From the NCBI RefSeq assembly GCF_900141825.1, contig NZ_FQYQ01000025.1, positions 1 to 40,683 on the forward strand: a stretch of DNA of 40,683 nt, written 5' to 3'. Each line of letters begins with the position of its first letter. Within the stretch, counting starts at the first letter, position 1. Origin of the DNA: Pseudobutyrivibrio xylanivorans DSM 14809. GTDB lineage: Bacteria; Bacillota; Clostridia; Lachnospirales; Lachnospiraceae. A program made the position numbers and the translations under genes. The notes below the pieces were generated by a model that did no database searches, was not told the DNA's origin, and was given only the letters and a program-made list of their open reading frames with translations. Below are positions 16,443 through 25,714 of the stretch, in pieces.

Positions 16443-17624
16443 ATGAAAATATTAATGATTAACGTGGTCTGCGGTATTCGAAGCACTGGCAGAATCTGTA
16501 CAGATCTAGCCATTCAATTAGAAAAGCAGGGCCATCAGGTTAAAATTGCATACGGTAGAGAAAATGTCCCACCTCAGTTCCAATCCATGGCAGTCCGTGT
16601 TGGAACTGATTTAGATGTTAAGATACATGGTGTAAAGACCAGATTATTTGATGCCATGGGGCTTGGAAGTAAATCTGCCACAGCTGAATTTATCAAATGG
16701 GTAAAGGAATATGACCCTGATGTAATTCATCTTCATAACCTCCACGGATACTATATAAATTATCCAGTTCTATTTGATTATCTGAAGACTTGTGGAAAGA
16801 AAATCATATGGACCATGCATGATTGCTGGAGCTTCACTGGTCATTGCATGTATTTTAATTATGAAGATTGCTGTCGTTGGAAAACCGGATGTGGCTCTTG
16901 CCCTCAAAATGGTGTATATCCTGTTCGTTGGGGCGCCGATAGATCTGCAAAGAATTTTAAGCTTAAGCAAAGCTTATTTACGAACATTCCAGACCTTTCA
17001 ATAGTCACTCCATCAAATTGGCTAGAGGCTTTAGTAAGGCAATCCTACATGGGCGAATATACTATTCAGACCATACATAACGGCATTGATACTAATACTT
17101 TCAAGCCAACCACAAGCAACATCCTTCAGCAGCTTAATTTAGAAGGCAAGAAAATAATTCTCGGCGTAGCCGCTGTATGGGATAGACGAAAAGGTCTTTC
17201 AGATTTTATAGAACTGTCTAGATTAATAGATGATTCTTACGCCATTGTTTTAGTTGGTCTTAGCAAAAAACAGATAGAACAACTTCCTGCCAACATAGTA
17301 GGTATTGAGCATACGAATTCTGTAGATGATTTAGTTAAGCTATATTCTGCAGCTTATGTTTTTGTTAATGCCACCTATGAAGACAATTATCCTACAACAA
17401 ATATAGAAGCAATAGCCTGTGGTACACCTGTTATTACATATGACACCGGCGGCAGTGCAGAAAGTGCTAAACTATATGGAATCGTTCTAAATGAGAAATC
17501 TGCTAAAGCTATTTTTGACGTATTATCTTTGATTCCATCATTGCAGTCTTCTGCAGTGAACGATTCTATTTCTAACGATGCAGCAATAGAATCTTATATG
17601 AAAATATACGAAAAGATTTTGTAA
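16443..17624 (+). CDS. GT4 family glycosyltransferase (WcaC/colanic-type)
   Basis: This is a 393-residue, GT-B cytoplasmic enzyme. The N-terminus is MKILMINVVCGIRSTGRICT. A cysteine-rich acceptor-domain segment (residues 128-154: Cys128, 135, 143, 144, 150, 153, around CWSFTGHCMYF and CGSCPQ) is characteristic of a colanic-acid-type GT4 subgroup. NGIDTNTFKP (213-222) and YEDNYPTTNIEAIACGTPV (312-330), with the EX7E-like region, are the usual GT4 donor-site signatures. It is the only plus-strand gene between two long minus-strand units, divergent from unit B and convergent with unit A. There is no clear ribosome binding site. It probably adds one sugar to the lipid-linked repeat. Confidence 0.88.
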   Translation: MKILMINVVCGIRSTGRICTDLAIQLEKQGHQVKIAYGRENVPPQFQSMAVRVGTDLDVKIHGVKTRLFDAMGLGSKSATAEFIKWVKEYDPDVIHLHNLHGYYINYPVLFDYLKTCGKKIIWTMHDCWSFTGHCMYFNYEDCCRWKTGCGSCPQNGVYPVRWGADRSAKNFKLKQSLFTNIPDLSIVTPSNWLEALVRQSYMGEYTIQTIHNGIDTNTFKPTTSNILQQLNLEGKKIILGVAAVWDRRKGLSDFIELSRLIDDSYAIVLVGLSKKQIEQLPANIVGIEHTNSVDDLVKLYSAAYVFVNATYEDNYPTTNIEAIACGTPVITYDTGGSAESAKLYGIVLNEKSAKAIFDVLSLIPSLQSSAVNDSISNDAAIESYMKIYEKIL

Positions 17625-17630
17625 CTAAGA

Positions 17631-17665
17631 AAACCTTTGGTCTGCATATCACTGGCCAAAGGTTT
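17631..17665. terminator. Rho-independent terminator between convergent genes
   Basis: AAACCTTTGG (17631-17640) and CCAAAGGTTT (17656-17665) form a perfect 10-bp stem with a 15-base loop, followed on the plus strand by ATTTTTTA. On the minus strand the stem is followed by TTTTCTTAGTT, so it may also end unit A, whose last gene stops at 17671. Confidence 0.85.
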
Positions 17666-17670
17666 ATTTT

Positions 17671-20547
17671 TTACTCTACTTCTCTAAGTTTTAAAAACTT
17701 GATTTCTTTAATTTCAGGAACTTCTATCTCCTTATCATCCTGCATCACTTTGATAGTAATATCTGAAATAGTGTTCAATAACCATCCTCGTCTGGAACCT
17801 AGAGGTAATAACAATTTACCCTCATCCATCTCACAAGACTGTGAACATTCTTCACCATTATCATTTATCCAAGACACAACAACCTTCATTCCACTATTGT
17901 ACTGTCTTTTCAAAAGGCCTTTTAGTGGACCAAATGATTCTGCATCCTGCACGAGTGGATTATGGAAATCATAAAGAATATACTGAACATCATTTGGAAG
18001 GCTTTCAAACTCTATGTAGGCAAAGTCGGCATCATTACCGTTAATTGGTTCAGCAAACTGAATACTTACGGAATTGCCCTCATCTGACATCTCATATCCT
18101 GTCTGATTCTCTGTAAATATTTTAGAAAGAGTCTCTATGGATTTACCAAATGATCCCGATTCTTTACCTATATTCTCTCCCTGATAATCCAACGGAAGAC
18201 TTATATTCTTATTATTAGCTAAGACTTCTTCCTGAGATAATTGTCCTGCATTTGGAATAAACAATCTGGCATTGTTATCAAAAATGTAGTCACCAGAAGT
18301 AAGAAGCCAATGATAAAAATAATAGTTATAGAATGGACTGACATTAAGTCCAACGATAGTATCGTTTCTACGTAGATAATCTACTGTCTCCTCTACTGCA
18401 CCATAACCCTTTATTGTATTCAAAACCTCCATTACGGAGTCGCCCTTCATGTCACATAGATAGAATAGTCCAAAGCTATCTACGATTCCCATATAGGACT
18501 GGTTCTTATCCAGTGTGTCCATATAGTCGCTGGTTCTCATTACGTAATCATATGTATCAGCTTCTATAAAGCCTTCGCCAAGACGAGGTTTATAGTCTGC
18601 CACGTAAACACAGCTTTCTGGAACAGCATAGCTGGATTGTAATTTTTCATTGGAATCTATCTGTAGAAATCCCTCTGCTGATACCACTGAAAGAATTATT
18701 ATCGCAAATGCGAATATCCAATGGGCATTGCCTCTGTGTTCTTTGACCATTTTACTTACCAAAACAATCAAAACAACAAAAGCTGCTTTTACTATTCCAT
18801 CACTTCTAGAATAGATATCATAATAATCAAATCTTACGACTGTATAGCTGAAAGCCACTAAAAACATCAAGCCTACAGATAATGATATAAGTGCTGTCTC
18901 CATGCTTTTGTTGACTTTTCCATTGTATAAAAACAACGCTACTGAAAGCCACACAATACTTATGAGCACGGTATATGTAAGGATATAATATACAGCCAGC
19001 TTAAAAGGAAGGTTTGATATATAAGACATAAAGCCATCTGGAATAATCTGACCAAATCTGTTAATTCCGTCCGCATATATTGTTTGAGAGCCCATTGCAA
19101 GCATGTGCTTTAATGTTCCAAGCAACAAAGGAATGCCCGCTAAAACAGGTATGAAACATACAATCCACCAGCCCCAGAACCCAGGCTTTTTAATATCGTT
19201 TGCCAATTCTCCGTTCTTAGCATATCTATATATCTGCCAGATACCCATTGGCAAGAATCCCATACAAACCGCAGCTCCAAACACAGGATAATATAATCCA
19301 TGTATAAAGCTGGTTAAGAACCATGCTTTCAACCATAAGTTTCTATTCTCGATAGTCTTAGGCCAAGTTAATAGCAATATGACTGGTACAATCAAAGTGA
19401 TTCGATTATAGTCTGTAACCAAAAACAATACAGAAATCAGCAATACCCATTCAGCACTTAACTGCTTACGAAGCAAGAATACTATTACGAAGATGACTGC
19501 AAGATAAAACATGTTTGCCGACACAAAATAAAATGTAGCAAGCCCATGTCCAAAGAATGCAAAAAATGCTCCATGCAAAACAGAATACATTCCAGATACA
19601 GGAATATACTCTGAGAATGGCTTTTGACCCAACTCAAAAATCTGTGAGTAACCAATCACGTTCTCATAGTAATGATGTAAATCTGTAGGCATAATTGAGC
19701 CCGAACCGCTAAATCTATTAAATGACATGATAGATACACATGCACCAAAGCTTAAAATATTCTGCAGACTTTTAGGTTCAGCCCAATTATTTTTAATTTT
19801 ATAAATAGCCTCAGCTACAAAACCGGCTATGATAGCCACCACTAATACTAGAATTCTTTTTGGCATGTGTATACTTACAATTTCTCCATTGTAAGTATAT
19901 TTTGAAGCTATAAATACAAGCAATGCAAATGGAATCAAAAGCTGAGAAACAAGCATCCCTCTCAAATAAATCTTTGAATCCTTGTTTATAACGCCTATAG
20001 CCAATGAAATAATAAGTGCTACTACTGCAATGACATTAATGGATATCGCTCTATTAACTCCAAAAAAGACCGCCAATCTATAAAGTCCACATATTCCATA
20101 AATGGATAGGAACATAAACGAAATTCCATGAACTGTATTGGCCTCATTTATAACACTAAGAAATGCAACTAATATCAATGCAGCCAACACGATGACGCTT
20201 AGTTTTTTATACAAAATAAGGTTCGTACATAACGACACCAATAAAGCAATAAGGACAAAGCTTCGTCCCTTAAATTGCTTTAAAGAATCGATACTTTGTC
20301 CTAGTTTTCTAACAGTAAAGTAGATTCCATAAACCACGGCACCTATAATTGAGAATAAATAGAAAAGATTCTTTTCTGCGCTTTTATTACTTCCATCACC
20401 AGCAGTATGTTCTATTACTACATCGGTGAACGTCTGATTTGTATTACCAGTAAACGCCAAATATCCAAGAATACAAATTGCTCCCAAAATAAGCATTCCT
20501 ACAAAGAAAATAAGTCTCTTTCTTTCTGCATTCTTAACCTGATTCAT
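17671..20547 (-). CDS. Large polytopic membrane protein, GT-C-like, function unassigned
   Basis: This 958-residue protein has roughly 16-18 hydrophobic segments spread to about residue 640. A mainly soluble, probably extracytoplasmic, beta-rich C-terminus follows (about 650-958). A loop near 289-300 carries the acidic/His-rich DLHHYYENVIGY, followed by LGQKPFSEYIPVSGMYSVLH. This arrangement recalls catalytic first loops of GT-C enzymes. I do not recognise the family with certainty. AAAGGGG precedes the start, which lies 19 bases past the WecE stop. It is the last gene of unit A before the terminator. It may transfer the amino sugar made by the upstream genes, but that is only an inference from position. 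Confidence 0.6.
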   Translation of the reverse strand: MNQVKNAERKRLIFFVGMLILGAICILGYLAFTGNTNQTFTDVVIEHTAGDGSNKSAEKNLFYLFSIIGAVVYGIYFTVRKLGQSIDSLKQFKGRSFVLIALLVSLCTNLILYKKLSVIVLAALILVAFLSVINEANTVHGISFMFLSIYGICGLYRLAVFFGVNRAISINVIAVVALIISLAIGVINKDSKIYLRGMLVSQLLIPFALLVFIASKYTYNGEIVSIHMPKRILVLVVAIIAGFVAEAIYKIKNNWAEPKSLQNILSFGACVSIMSFNRFSGSGSIMPTDLHHYYENVIGYSQIFELGQKPFSEYIPVSGMYSVLHGAFFAFFGHGLATFYFVSANMFYLAVIFVIVFLLRKQLSAEWVLLISVLFLVTDYNRITLIVPVILLLTWPKTIENRNLWLKAWFLTSFIHGLYYPVFGAAVCMGFLPMGIWQIYRYAKNGELANDIKKPGFWGWWIVCFIPVLAGIPLLLGTLKHMLAMGSQTIYADGINRFGQIIPDGFMSYISNLPFKLAVYYILTYTVLISIVWLSVALFLYNGKVNKSMETALISLSVGLMFLVAFSYTVVRFDYYDIYSRSDGIVKAAFVVLIVLVSKMVKEHRGNAHWIFAFAIIILSVVSAEGFLQIDSNEKLQSSYAVPESCVYVADYKPRLGEGFIEADTYDYVMRTSDYMDTLDKNQSYMGIVDSFGLFYLCDMKGDSVMEVLNTIKGYGAVEETVDYLRRNDTIVGLNVSPFYNYYFYHWLLTSGDYIFDNNARLFIPNAGQLSQEEVLANNKNISLPLDYQGENIGKESGSFGKSIETLSKIFTENQTGYEMSDEGNSVSIQFAEPINGNDADFAYIEFESLPNDVQYILYDFHNPLVQDAESFGPLKGLLKRQYNSGMKVVVSWINDNGEECSQSCEMDEGKLLLPLGSRRGWLLNTISDITIKVMQDDKEIEVPEIKEIKFLKLREVE

Positions 20548-20566
20548 GGAATACCCCTTTTATTTA

Positions 20567-21700
20567 TTATTTTGTTTTATAAAATGATTTCACTGTCTCA
20601 ATTACCTTTGTCCTGTCTTCCTTAGAAAGACCATAATACAATGGTAATCTAACAAGTCTCTCGCTCTCTTTTGTAGTGTAGATATCTTCTCCATCGAATC
20701 TACCATACTTCTTTCCAGCAGGTGCTGAATGAAGTGGAATGTAATGGAATACCATCTGCACGCCATTATCTTTAGCATAATTAATAAGATTTGTACGCTC
20801 CTCCAAATCCTTACACTTAAGATAAAACATATGAGCATTATGTTCGCAGCCTTCTGGAATAACTGGAAGCTCAATCTTTCCTGCATCAGCAAGCTCCTTT
20901 AAACCGTCATAATACTCATTCCATGAATTCATTCTGTCATCAAAAATCTTATCTGCCTGCTCTAACTGACCGTATAAATATGCTGCATTAAGCTCCGATG
21001 GAAGATATGAAGAACCAGCATCTACCCATGTATATTTATCAATCTGTCCTCTAAAGAACTTTGCACGGTTTGTACCCTTTTCACGAATAATCTCAGCCTG
21101 CTCAATTAAATCCTCATTCTTGATAAGAAGAGCACCGCCTTCTCCCATAGAGTAATTCTTTGTCTCATGGAAGCTGTAGCACCCGAAATCTCCTATTGTA
21201 CCAAGAGGCTTACCATTATACTTACTCATTACACCCTGGGCAGCATCCTCTACTACCCAAAGATTATGACGTCTGGCAATATCCATAATCTTATCCATTT
21301 CGCAAGAAACACCTGCATAATGAACTGGGACTATAGCCTTTGTCTTATCTGTTATAGCAGCCTCGATTTTATTTTCGTCAATGTTCATAGTATCTGGACG
21401 AATATCTACAAAGACAACTTTTGCTCCTCTAAGAACAAATGCATCTGCAGTAGAAACAAACGTAAACGATGGCATAATAACCTCGTCCCCTGGCTGTATA
21501 TCACAAAGAAGAGCTGCCATCTCTGTAGCATGAGTACACGATGTGGTAAGCAGAACCTTTGGAGAACCTGTATTCTCCTCAAACCATGCATTACATTTCT
21601 TTGTGTACTCACCATCTCCGCAAATCTTATGCTTAGAAATAGCATCCTTTATATATTTTTCCTCTGTTCCTATTACTGGAGGTACGTTAAAAGAAATCAT
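20567..21700 (-). CDS. wecE: dTDP-4-amino-4,6-dideoxygalactose transaminase (WecE/RffA-type)
   Basis: This is a 377-residue PLP-dependent DegT/DnrJ/EryC1/StrS aminotransferase. The whole sequence follows the WecE subgroup: FNVPPVIGTEEKYIKDAI, the TTSCTHATEMAALL cofactor segment, PSFTFVSTADAFVLRGA, VEDAAQG (Asp152), and SFHETKNYSMGEGG with PLP-binding Lys181. It would convert dTDP-4-keto-6-deoxyglucose plus glutamate to dTDP-4-amino-4,6-dideoxygalactose. No rmlA/rmlB genes are in the window, so the substrate must come from elsewhere. GGAGGA gives a strong start. A 70-base gap upstream holds a weak internal promoter candidate (-10 at 21740-21745, TATAGT). The preceding gene is an ATP-grasp ligase, in the place where Enterobacteria would have the WecD acetyltransferase. 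Confidence 0.85.
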   Translation of the reverse strand: MISFNVPPVIGTEEKYIKDAISKHKICGDGEYTKKCNAWFEENTGSPKVLLTTSCTHATEMAALLCDIQPGDEVIMPSFTFVSTADAFVLRGAKVVFVDIRPDTMNIDENKIEAAITDKTKAIVPVHYAGVSCEMDKIMDIARRHNLWVVEDAAQGVMSKYNGKPLGTIGDFGCYSFHETKNYSMGEGGALLIKNEDLIEQAEIIREKGTNRAKFFRGQIDKYTWVDAGSSYLPSELNAAYLYGQLEQADKIFDDRMNSWNEYYDGLKELADAGKIELPVIPEGCEHNAHMFYLKCKDLEERTNLINYAKDNGVQMVFHYIPLHSAPAGKKYGRFDGEDIYTTKESERLVRLPLYYGLSKEDRTKVIETVKSFYKTK

Positions 21701-21770
21701 AATAATTCCTCCTCTAATCTTTTTTATTGTTCAACCTATACTATACCCTTTGACAAACAAAATCAAACTT

Positions 21771-22898
21771 TTATGGTAAGTATTTTCTTATTTTGCCGTC
21801 TTTATCATGCATAATGAAATATCCATAACGTGTAGAACTATCTGTTATTTCTCCATCTAAGCTATCCATTATTTCATATTTTATAACAGCATCCGGCATA
21901 TTCTTTATTGCCTGTTCCATAAGAGTCTTATCTTCTTGACTAAACACATAACGAATTATTGCATTCTCCTTTTTTGTAGAAGTAACATCTGGCTTTTTAT
22001 CAACAGCAATGTCAATAACCGCCTTTACGAAATCAACTCCCGTCGATAACTCAACAAGACTGCTACCTATGCAGTCTCCACCCATTCTTCCACCAATTTC
22101 GATAATACGAATATTTCCATCAGCGTCTATCTTCAGTTCAGAATGAGACGCGCTATTCTTTATCTCAAGAGTATCTAGTGCATGAAAAACAACGTTTTTA
22201 ACCTTTTCTTCCATCTCTGGAGTCAAATCTGCTGGCTCACAGTGTGCTGTCTCAATGAAATGAGGTGCACCTGTTGTATATTTTCTAGTAATAGCAAGTA
22301 ATGTATGCTCACCCTTGTAGCTGACGCTCTCAATACTATATTCAGTACCTGTAGCAAATTCTTCAATAAGCGCACACTTTTCGAAACCAACTTCCTTTGC
22401 TGCCTCTACTGCTGCATCCAATTCTGATGCAGATTTAACCTCTGTAATACCTCGGCTTCCTGATCTATCAAGAGGCTTAACAATAACTGGAAATTCAAAA
22501 TCTATATCAGCGTAGTCTTCTTTTGAACGTACCATTTTAAATTTCGGAGAAGGATCTCCATTCTCTAAAAAAGCATTTCTCATAGCCAATTTATTCGTAG
22601 ACTTTTCAGTAGCCTCAAGGCTATTTCCATTTAATCCCATATGATGCGCTACATAATTTACCGCAACAGTGGCAAGATCTGAAGCTATTGTGCAGATTCC
22701 GTCAATACCGATTTCCTTGCACTTCTCTAAAATCTGCTCCTTCTCAACTATACTGATTGGATAAAAATAGTCTGCAAGACTCTCTCCAACATCTCCTGCA
22801 GCCCATGCAAAAACATGAGTTTCATATCCAAGTTCTTTTGCCTTATTAATCAATGGCACCTGCAAATATGATGCTCCAATAATAGCTAATTTCTCCAA
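21771..22898 (-). CDS. ATP-grasp ligase (carbamoyl-phosphate-synthase/biotin-carboxylase-like)
   Basis: This is a 375-residue cytoplasmic ATP-grasp protein. The pre-ATP-grasp Rossmann part begins KLAIIGASYLQVPLINKA. The nucleotide-binding segment is FPVIVKPLDRSGSRGITEV (Lys141, glycine-rich 147-150), and the metal/phosphate-binding region is SELKIDADGNIRIIEIGGR (Glu254, Glu267, Arg271). Such enzymes join a carboxylate to an amine or thiol through an acyl phosphate. Lying next to the sugar-4-aminotransferase, a plausible but unproven role is amide formation on the amino sugar, for instance with an amino acid. The start is a TTG preceded by AGAGG; no ATG fits the fold's beginning. It lies 6 bases after the GtrB-type GT2. 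Confidence 0.8.
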   Translation of the reverse strand: MEKLAIIGASYLQVPLINKAKELGYETHVFAWAAGDVGESLADYFYPISIVEKEQILEKCKEIGIDGICTIASDLATVAVNYVAHHMGLNGNSLEATEKSTNKLAMRNAFLENGDPSPKFKMVRSKEDYADIDFEFPVIVKPLDRSGSRGITEVKSASELDAAVEAAKEVGFEKCALIEEFATGTEYSIESVSYKGEHTLLAITRKYTTGAPHFIETAHCEPADLTPEMEEKVKNVVFHALDTLEIKNSASHSELKIDADGNIRIIEIGGRMGGDCIGSSLVELSTGVDFVKAVIDIAVDKKPDVTSTKKENAIIRYVFSQEDKTLMEQAIKNMPDAVIKYEIMDSLDGEITDSSTRYGYFIMHDKDGKIRKYLP

Positions 22899-22904
22899 AA
22901 AACC

Positions 22905-23837
22905 TTACCTCTCATCTTTATCGTCATTAATGATTTGTCTAATGACATATTTAGGTCTGTCTTTAGTCTGTACAAATATATTTCCAACATAAAGTCCCAC
23001 CATTCCTATTGTAAGAATAACTAGTCCTCCAATAAGGAAATTTGATGCCACAATACTTGTCCAGCCAGGATCTACATCAACAAGAAAATACTGAATAATT
23101 ATTACAATTATAGCTATAAATGACAGAAGTGTCATTCCAAATCCCAATCCCACAACAAGCTTCAGCATTTTATCTGACTGTGATGTGAGTAGCTCTATTG
23201 CCATATTCATTCTTCTTTTGAAAGTATAAGAGCTTTCTCCCTCAAATCTGGCATTATGTTCAACATCAAGTGCTGTAGAACGAAATCCCAGCCACTTAAT
23301 ATACATTACGTAATCACGATACTGCTCGTTCATTCCACAATACGCGTCAATTACTTTTCTATTTATAACTGAAAAATTACATAATGCTCCATCATAATTT
23401 CCATCTGTAGCAAAGTTATAAACCTTATAAAAAAGATTTGACCAAAAGATTTTGATTTTTGAATCCTGTCTTTCTGCTCTTCTAGCAAACACTACGTCAT
23501 AACCTTCTTGTGCCTTTGCATATAATCTAGGTATTTCTTCAGGTCGATCCTGTAAATCGCAGTCCATCACTATTACCCAGTCTCCTGTACAATTATCTAG
23601 ACCTGCAAGCATAGCATTCATTTGTCCAAAATTTCTGGACAATTCTATTCCCTTAACATGTGGATCCTTTGCGCAGAGTTCCTCAATCACTTCCCATGAA
23701 TTTTCTGGACAGTTATCGTTTACAAGAACAATCTCATATTCATTTGTCATAGAAGACAAAGTCTCTGTTAATCTTCTATGAAGCTCTGGTAGTGCAGCCC
23801 TGCATCCATACACTGGTATTACAGCCGAAAAAACCAT
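22905..23837 (-). CDS. GT2 polyprenyl-phosphate glycosyltransferase (GtrB/ArnC-type)
   Basis: This 310-residue protein has a GT-A domain (1-225) and two C-terminal helices (about 232-255 and 265-290), the layout of undecaprenyl-phosphate sugar transferases. Motifs are VIPVYGCRAALPELHRRL, LVNDNCPENSWEVI, SRNFGQMNAMLAGL, MDCDLQDRPEEI (DxD at 92-94) and EGESSYTFKRRM. The last is the GtrB/PglC-independent 'x-x-G-x-S-x-Y' element typical of this group. It would load a nucleotide sugar onto undecaprenyl phosphate for use by a GT-C partner outside the membrane. AGAGGA supports the start. It sits between the OpgB-like gene and the ATP-grasp/WecE pair, so its donor may be the modified amino sugar. Confidence 0.88.
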   Translation of the reverse strand: MVFSAVIPVYGCRAALPELHRRLTETLSSMTNEYEIVLVNDNCPENSWEVIEELCAKDPHVKGIELSRNFGQMNAMLAGLDNCTGDWVIVMDCDLQDRPEEIPRLYAKAQEGYDVVFARRAERQDSKIKIFWSNLFYKVYNFATDGNYDGALCNFSVINRKVIDAYCGMNEQYRDYVMYIKWLGFRSTALDVEHNARFEGESSYTFKRRMNMAIELLTSQSDKMLKLVVGLGFGMTLLSFIAIIVIIIQYFLVDVDPGWTSIVASNFLIGGLVILTIGMVGLYVGNIFVQTKDRPKYVIRQIINDDKDER

Positions 23838-23874
23838 TTATAAATCCTCTTTTCAAAACTTCTTATAATCTACT

Positions 23875-25686
23875 TTAATCAAAGTCCCATCTAAGGTCCC
23901 ACATTCCTAATTCATCTGCCGGTACCTTTTTAAATAAATAATTATCAAAATCATCTATTGATATATAAATTTCACAATCCACATTCTGAATATTAGCAAA
24001 TGGGAAATCAGAATGATTTACCCCCTTCCAACCAGAACGTGCCACTTCTCGTTCCAGCTCATATTCAAAATCCTGATTTGTGGTGTGGTCATGTACAATA
24101 AGCTTCAATTCACGAATTTTTGTATAGTTAAGGCTATCAGCCTGAACCAATCTAAAACGTGTGCCGCCATCCTCTTCTTCAGCAACTTCCAGATACGCAT
24201 TATCTTGCGCAAATTTCATTACATCTTCATCAACTGTGTTATTAATTAACGACTCTACAAATGATGAATTTTTAGAAAACTCTGTTATACAATATTCCTT
24301 ACCAAATTCCTCTATTATTGTCTGTTTAGGACTATAAAGATTAGTTCCACAACCCAATCTGTCAGAGGACATTTCTGCGCCCAAAGCTGCTAAAATAGTT
24401 GGAAACAAATCTAATGTAGAAAACTCCTTGTGAGTATTATCTTCACTTACAGGAATCGCATTAATAATACATGTATATGTCTTTCTTTGATAATCCTCAG
24501 GTATATTACTAGCAAATTGAGCTGCCATTGTAGGATGATCACCGGAAATAACTATTGTAGTGTTATTATAAAAATCCTGCTGCTGAATCCAATCTACAAA
24601 TGCTGTTACCTGTCTATCAGAGCATGTCAATACATTCGCATACTGATTGTCTCCAAATTCATTTCCGCAAAGTCGACAAGCATAACCATCAGTTGCATGT
24701 GTGTCCATTGTAAACATAGTATAGTTAAATGGCTGTCCACTCTTTGCTAAATCTGTGATTTCACTCTTGGCAAATTCAAAAAGCTTTTCATCTTCATATC
24801 CCCATGCTACATAGTAATCTTCAGGGATAAGCCCATTTGCAATGGCGTAGTCATAATCATGAATATCATAATTACCATGTCCCTTATAGTATGCACTTAA
24901 TCCGCCAAAACCAGCAGATGAGCCCATTTCAACTACATTCTTGTAGCCTTCTTTTTCCAAAATATCTCCCATTGTTGTAATAGTTGGGAAAAACTGTTCC
25001 GGATTAGTAATTGAACCTTCGTGAACAGGTAAATCTAATGGTAATCCACTTGTTTCAGCAAACAATGCTGCCGTTGTCCAGTTTGTACCTGGAAGAGATA
25101 CTCCACCCTCAAGAGAATCATCATTACCTGAAAAATCCTCATATTTTTTTGCCAATTCTGTTAAATTAGGAATGTAATTATCTGAAAAAGCTCCTCCATT
25201 TGAAACATCTGAAAACGATACTTCCATCGATTCCAAATATATATATATCAAATTCCTTTTTGTCTCTGGAAACTTTATGGATACAGTGGAAGGATCAACA
25301 TATTCTTTACCTATAAAGTCACTTTTATTTGTATCCAAAACATCGGAAATAAAATCGCTAAAAACGCGTGTTTTCTTGTTAAAAGAATATACACTTACAG
25401 CGTTTGATACAAATAATACAAATACAATTGCAGTTGCTATTATTCTATATAGCTTTCTGTGCTTGATTTTTATTATATGCATAATAATAAATATAACAAC
25501 AATAGCAATAACTGCTGGAAACGCATAATGAAGTAATGCAGAATATATCATCTGAGGATCCGTTCCATCAAATGATGTCTTCAAATGAAATAATAATTCC
25601 GAATAAGAAACCTCTGGCCAAGTGTTTCTTAAGTAGCTAAATGCTGCAAACAATATAACCAATATAGCTGTTAAAAAGTAAAACAA
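23875..25686 (-). CDS. OpgB/LTA-synthase-like membrane phosphotransferase
   Basis: This is a 603-residue alkaline-phosphatase-superfamily enzyme. N-terminal membrane helices (to about residue 102) precede an extracytoplasmic sulfatase-type domain. Catalytic-site elements are IYIYLESMEVSFSD (metal ligand Glu152), GTNWTTAALFAETSG (nucleophile-type Thr204), MDTHATDG (328-335, with His330) and ISGDHPTM (Asp383, His384). The close match is MdoB/OpgB, which moves phosphoglycerol from phosphatidylglycerol to a glycan, but phosphoethanolamine transferases share the fold. Residues 500-603 form an extra C-terminal domain. The start is TTG with GGGAGGA eight bases upstream. The neighbouring upstream gene is a PssA-like enzyme, which raises the question of which phospholipid head group is used. 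Confidence 0.85.
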   Translation of the reverse strand: MFYFLTAILVILFAAFSYLRNTWPEVSYSELLFHLKTSFDGTDPQMIYSALLHYAFPAVIAIVVIFIIMHIIKIKHRKLYRIIATAIVFVLFVSNAVSVYSFNKKTRVFSDFISDVLDTNKSDFIGKEYVDPSTVSIKFPETKRNLIYIYLESMEVSFSDVSNGGAFSDNYIPNLTELAKKYEDFSGNDDSLEGGVSLPGTNWTTAALFAETSGLPLDLPVHEGSITNPEQFFPTITTMGDILEKEGYKNVVEMGSSAGFGGLSAYYKGHGNYDIHDYDYAIANGLIPEDYYVAWGYEDEKLFEFAKSEITDLAKSGQPFNYTMFTMDTHATDGYACRLCGNEFGDNQYANVLTCSDRQVTAFVDWIQQQDFYNNTTIVISGDHPTMAAQFASNIPEDYQRKTYTCIINAIPVSEDNTHKEFSTLDLFPTILAALGAEMSSDRLGCGTNLYSPKQTIIEEFGKEYCITEFSKNSSFVESLINNTVDEDVMKFAQDNAYLEVAEEEDGGTRFRLVQADSLNYTKIRELKLIVHDHTTNQDFEYELEREVARSGWKGVNHSDFPFANIQNVDCEIYISIDDFDNYLFKKVPADELGMWDLRWDFD

Positions 25687-25714
25687 AATCTATCCTCCCT
25701 AAATCTAGCCACGA

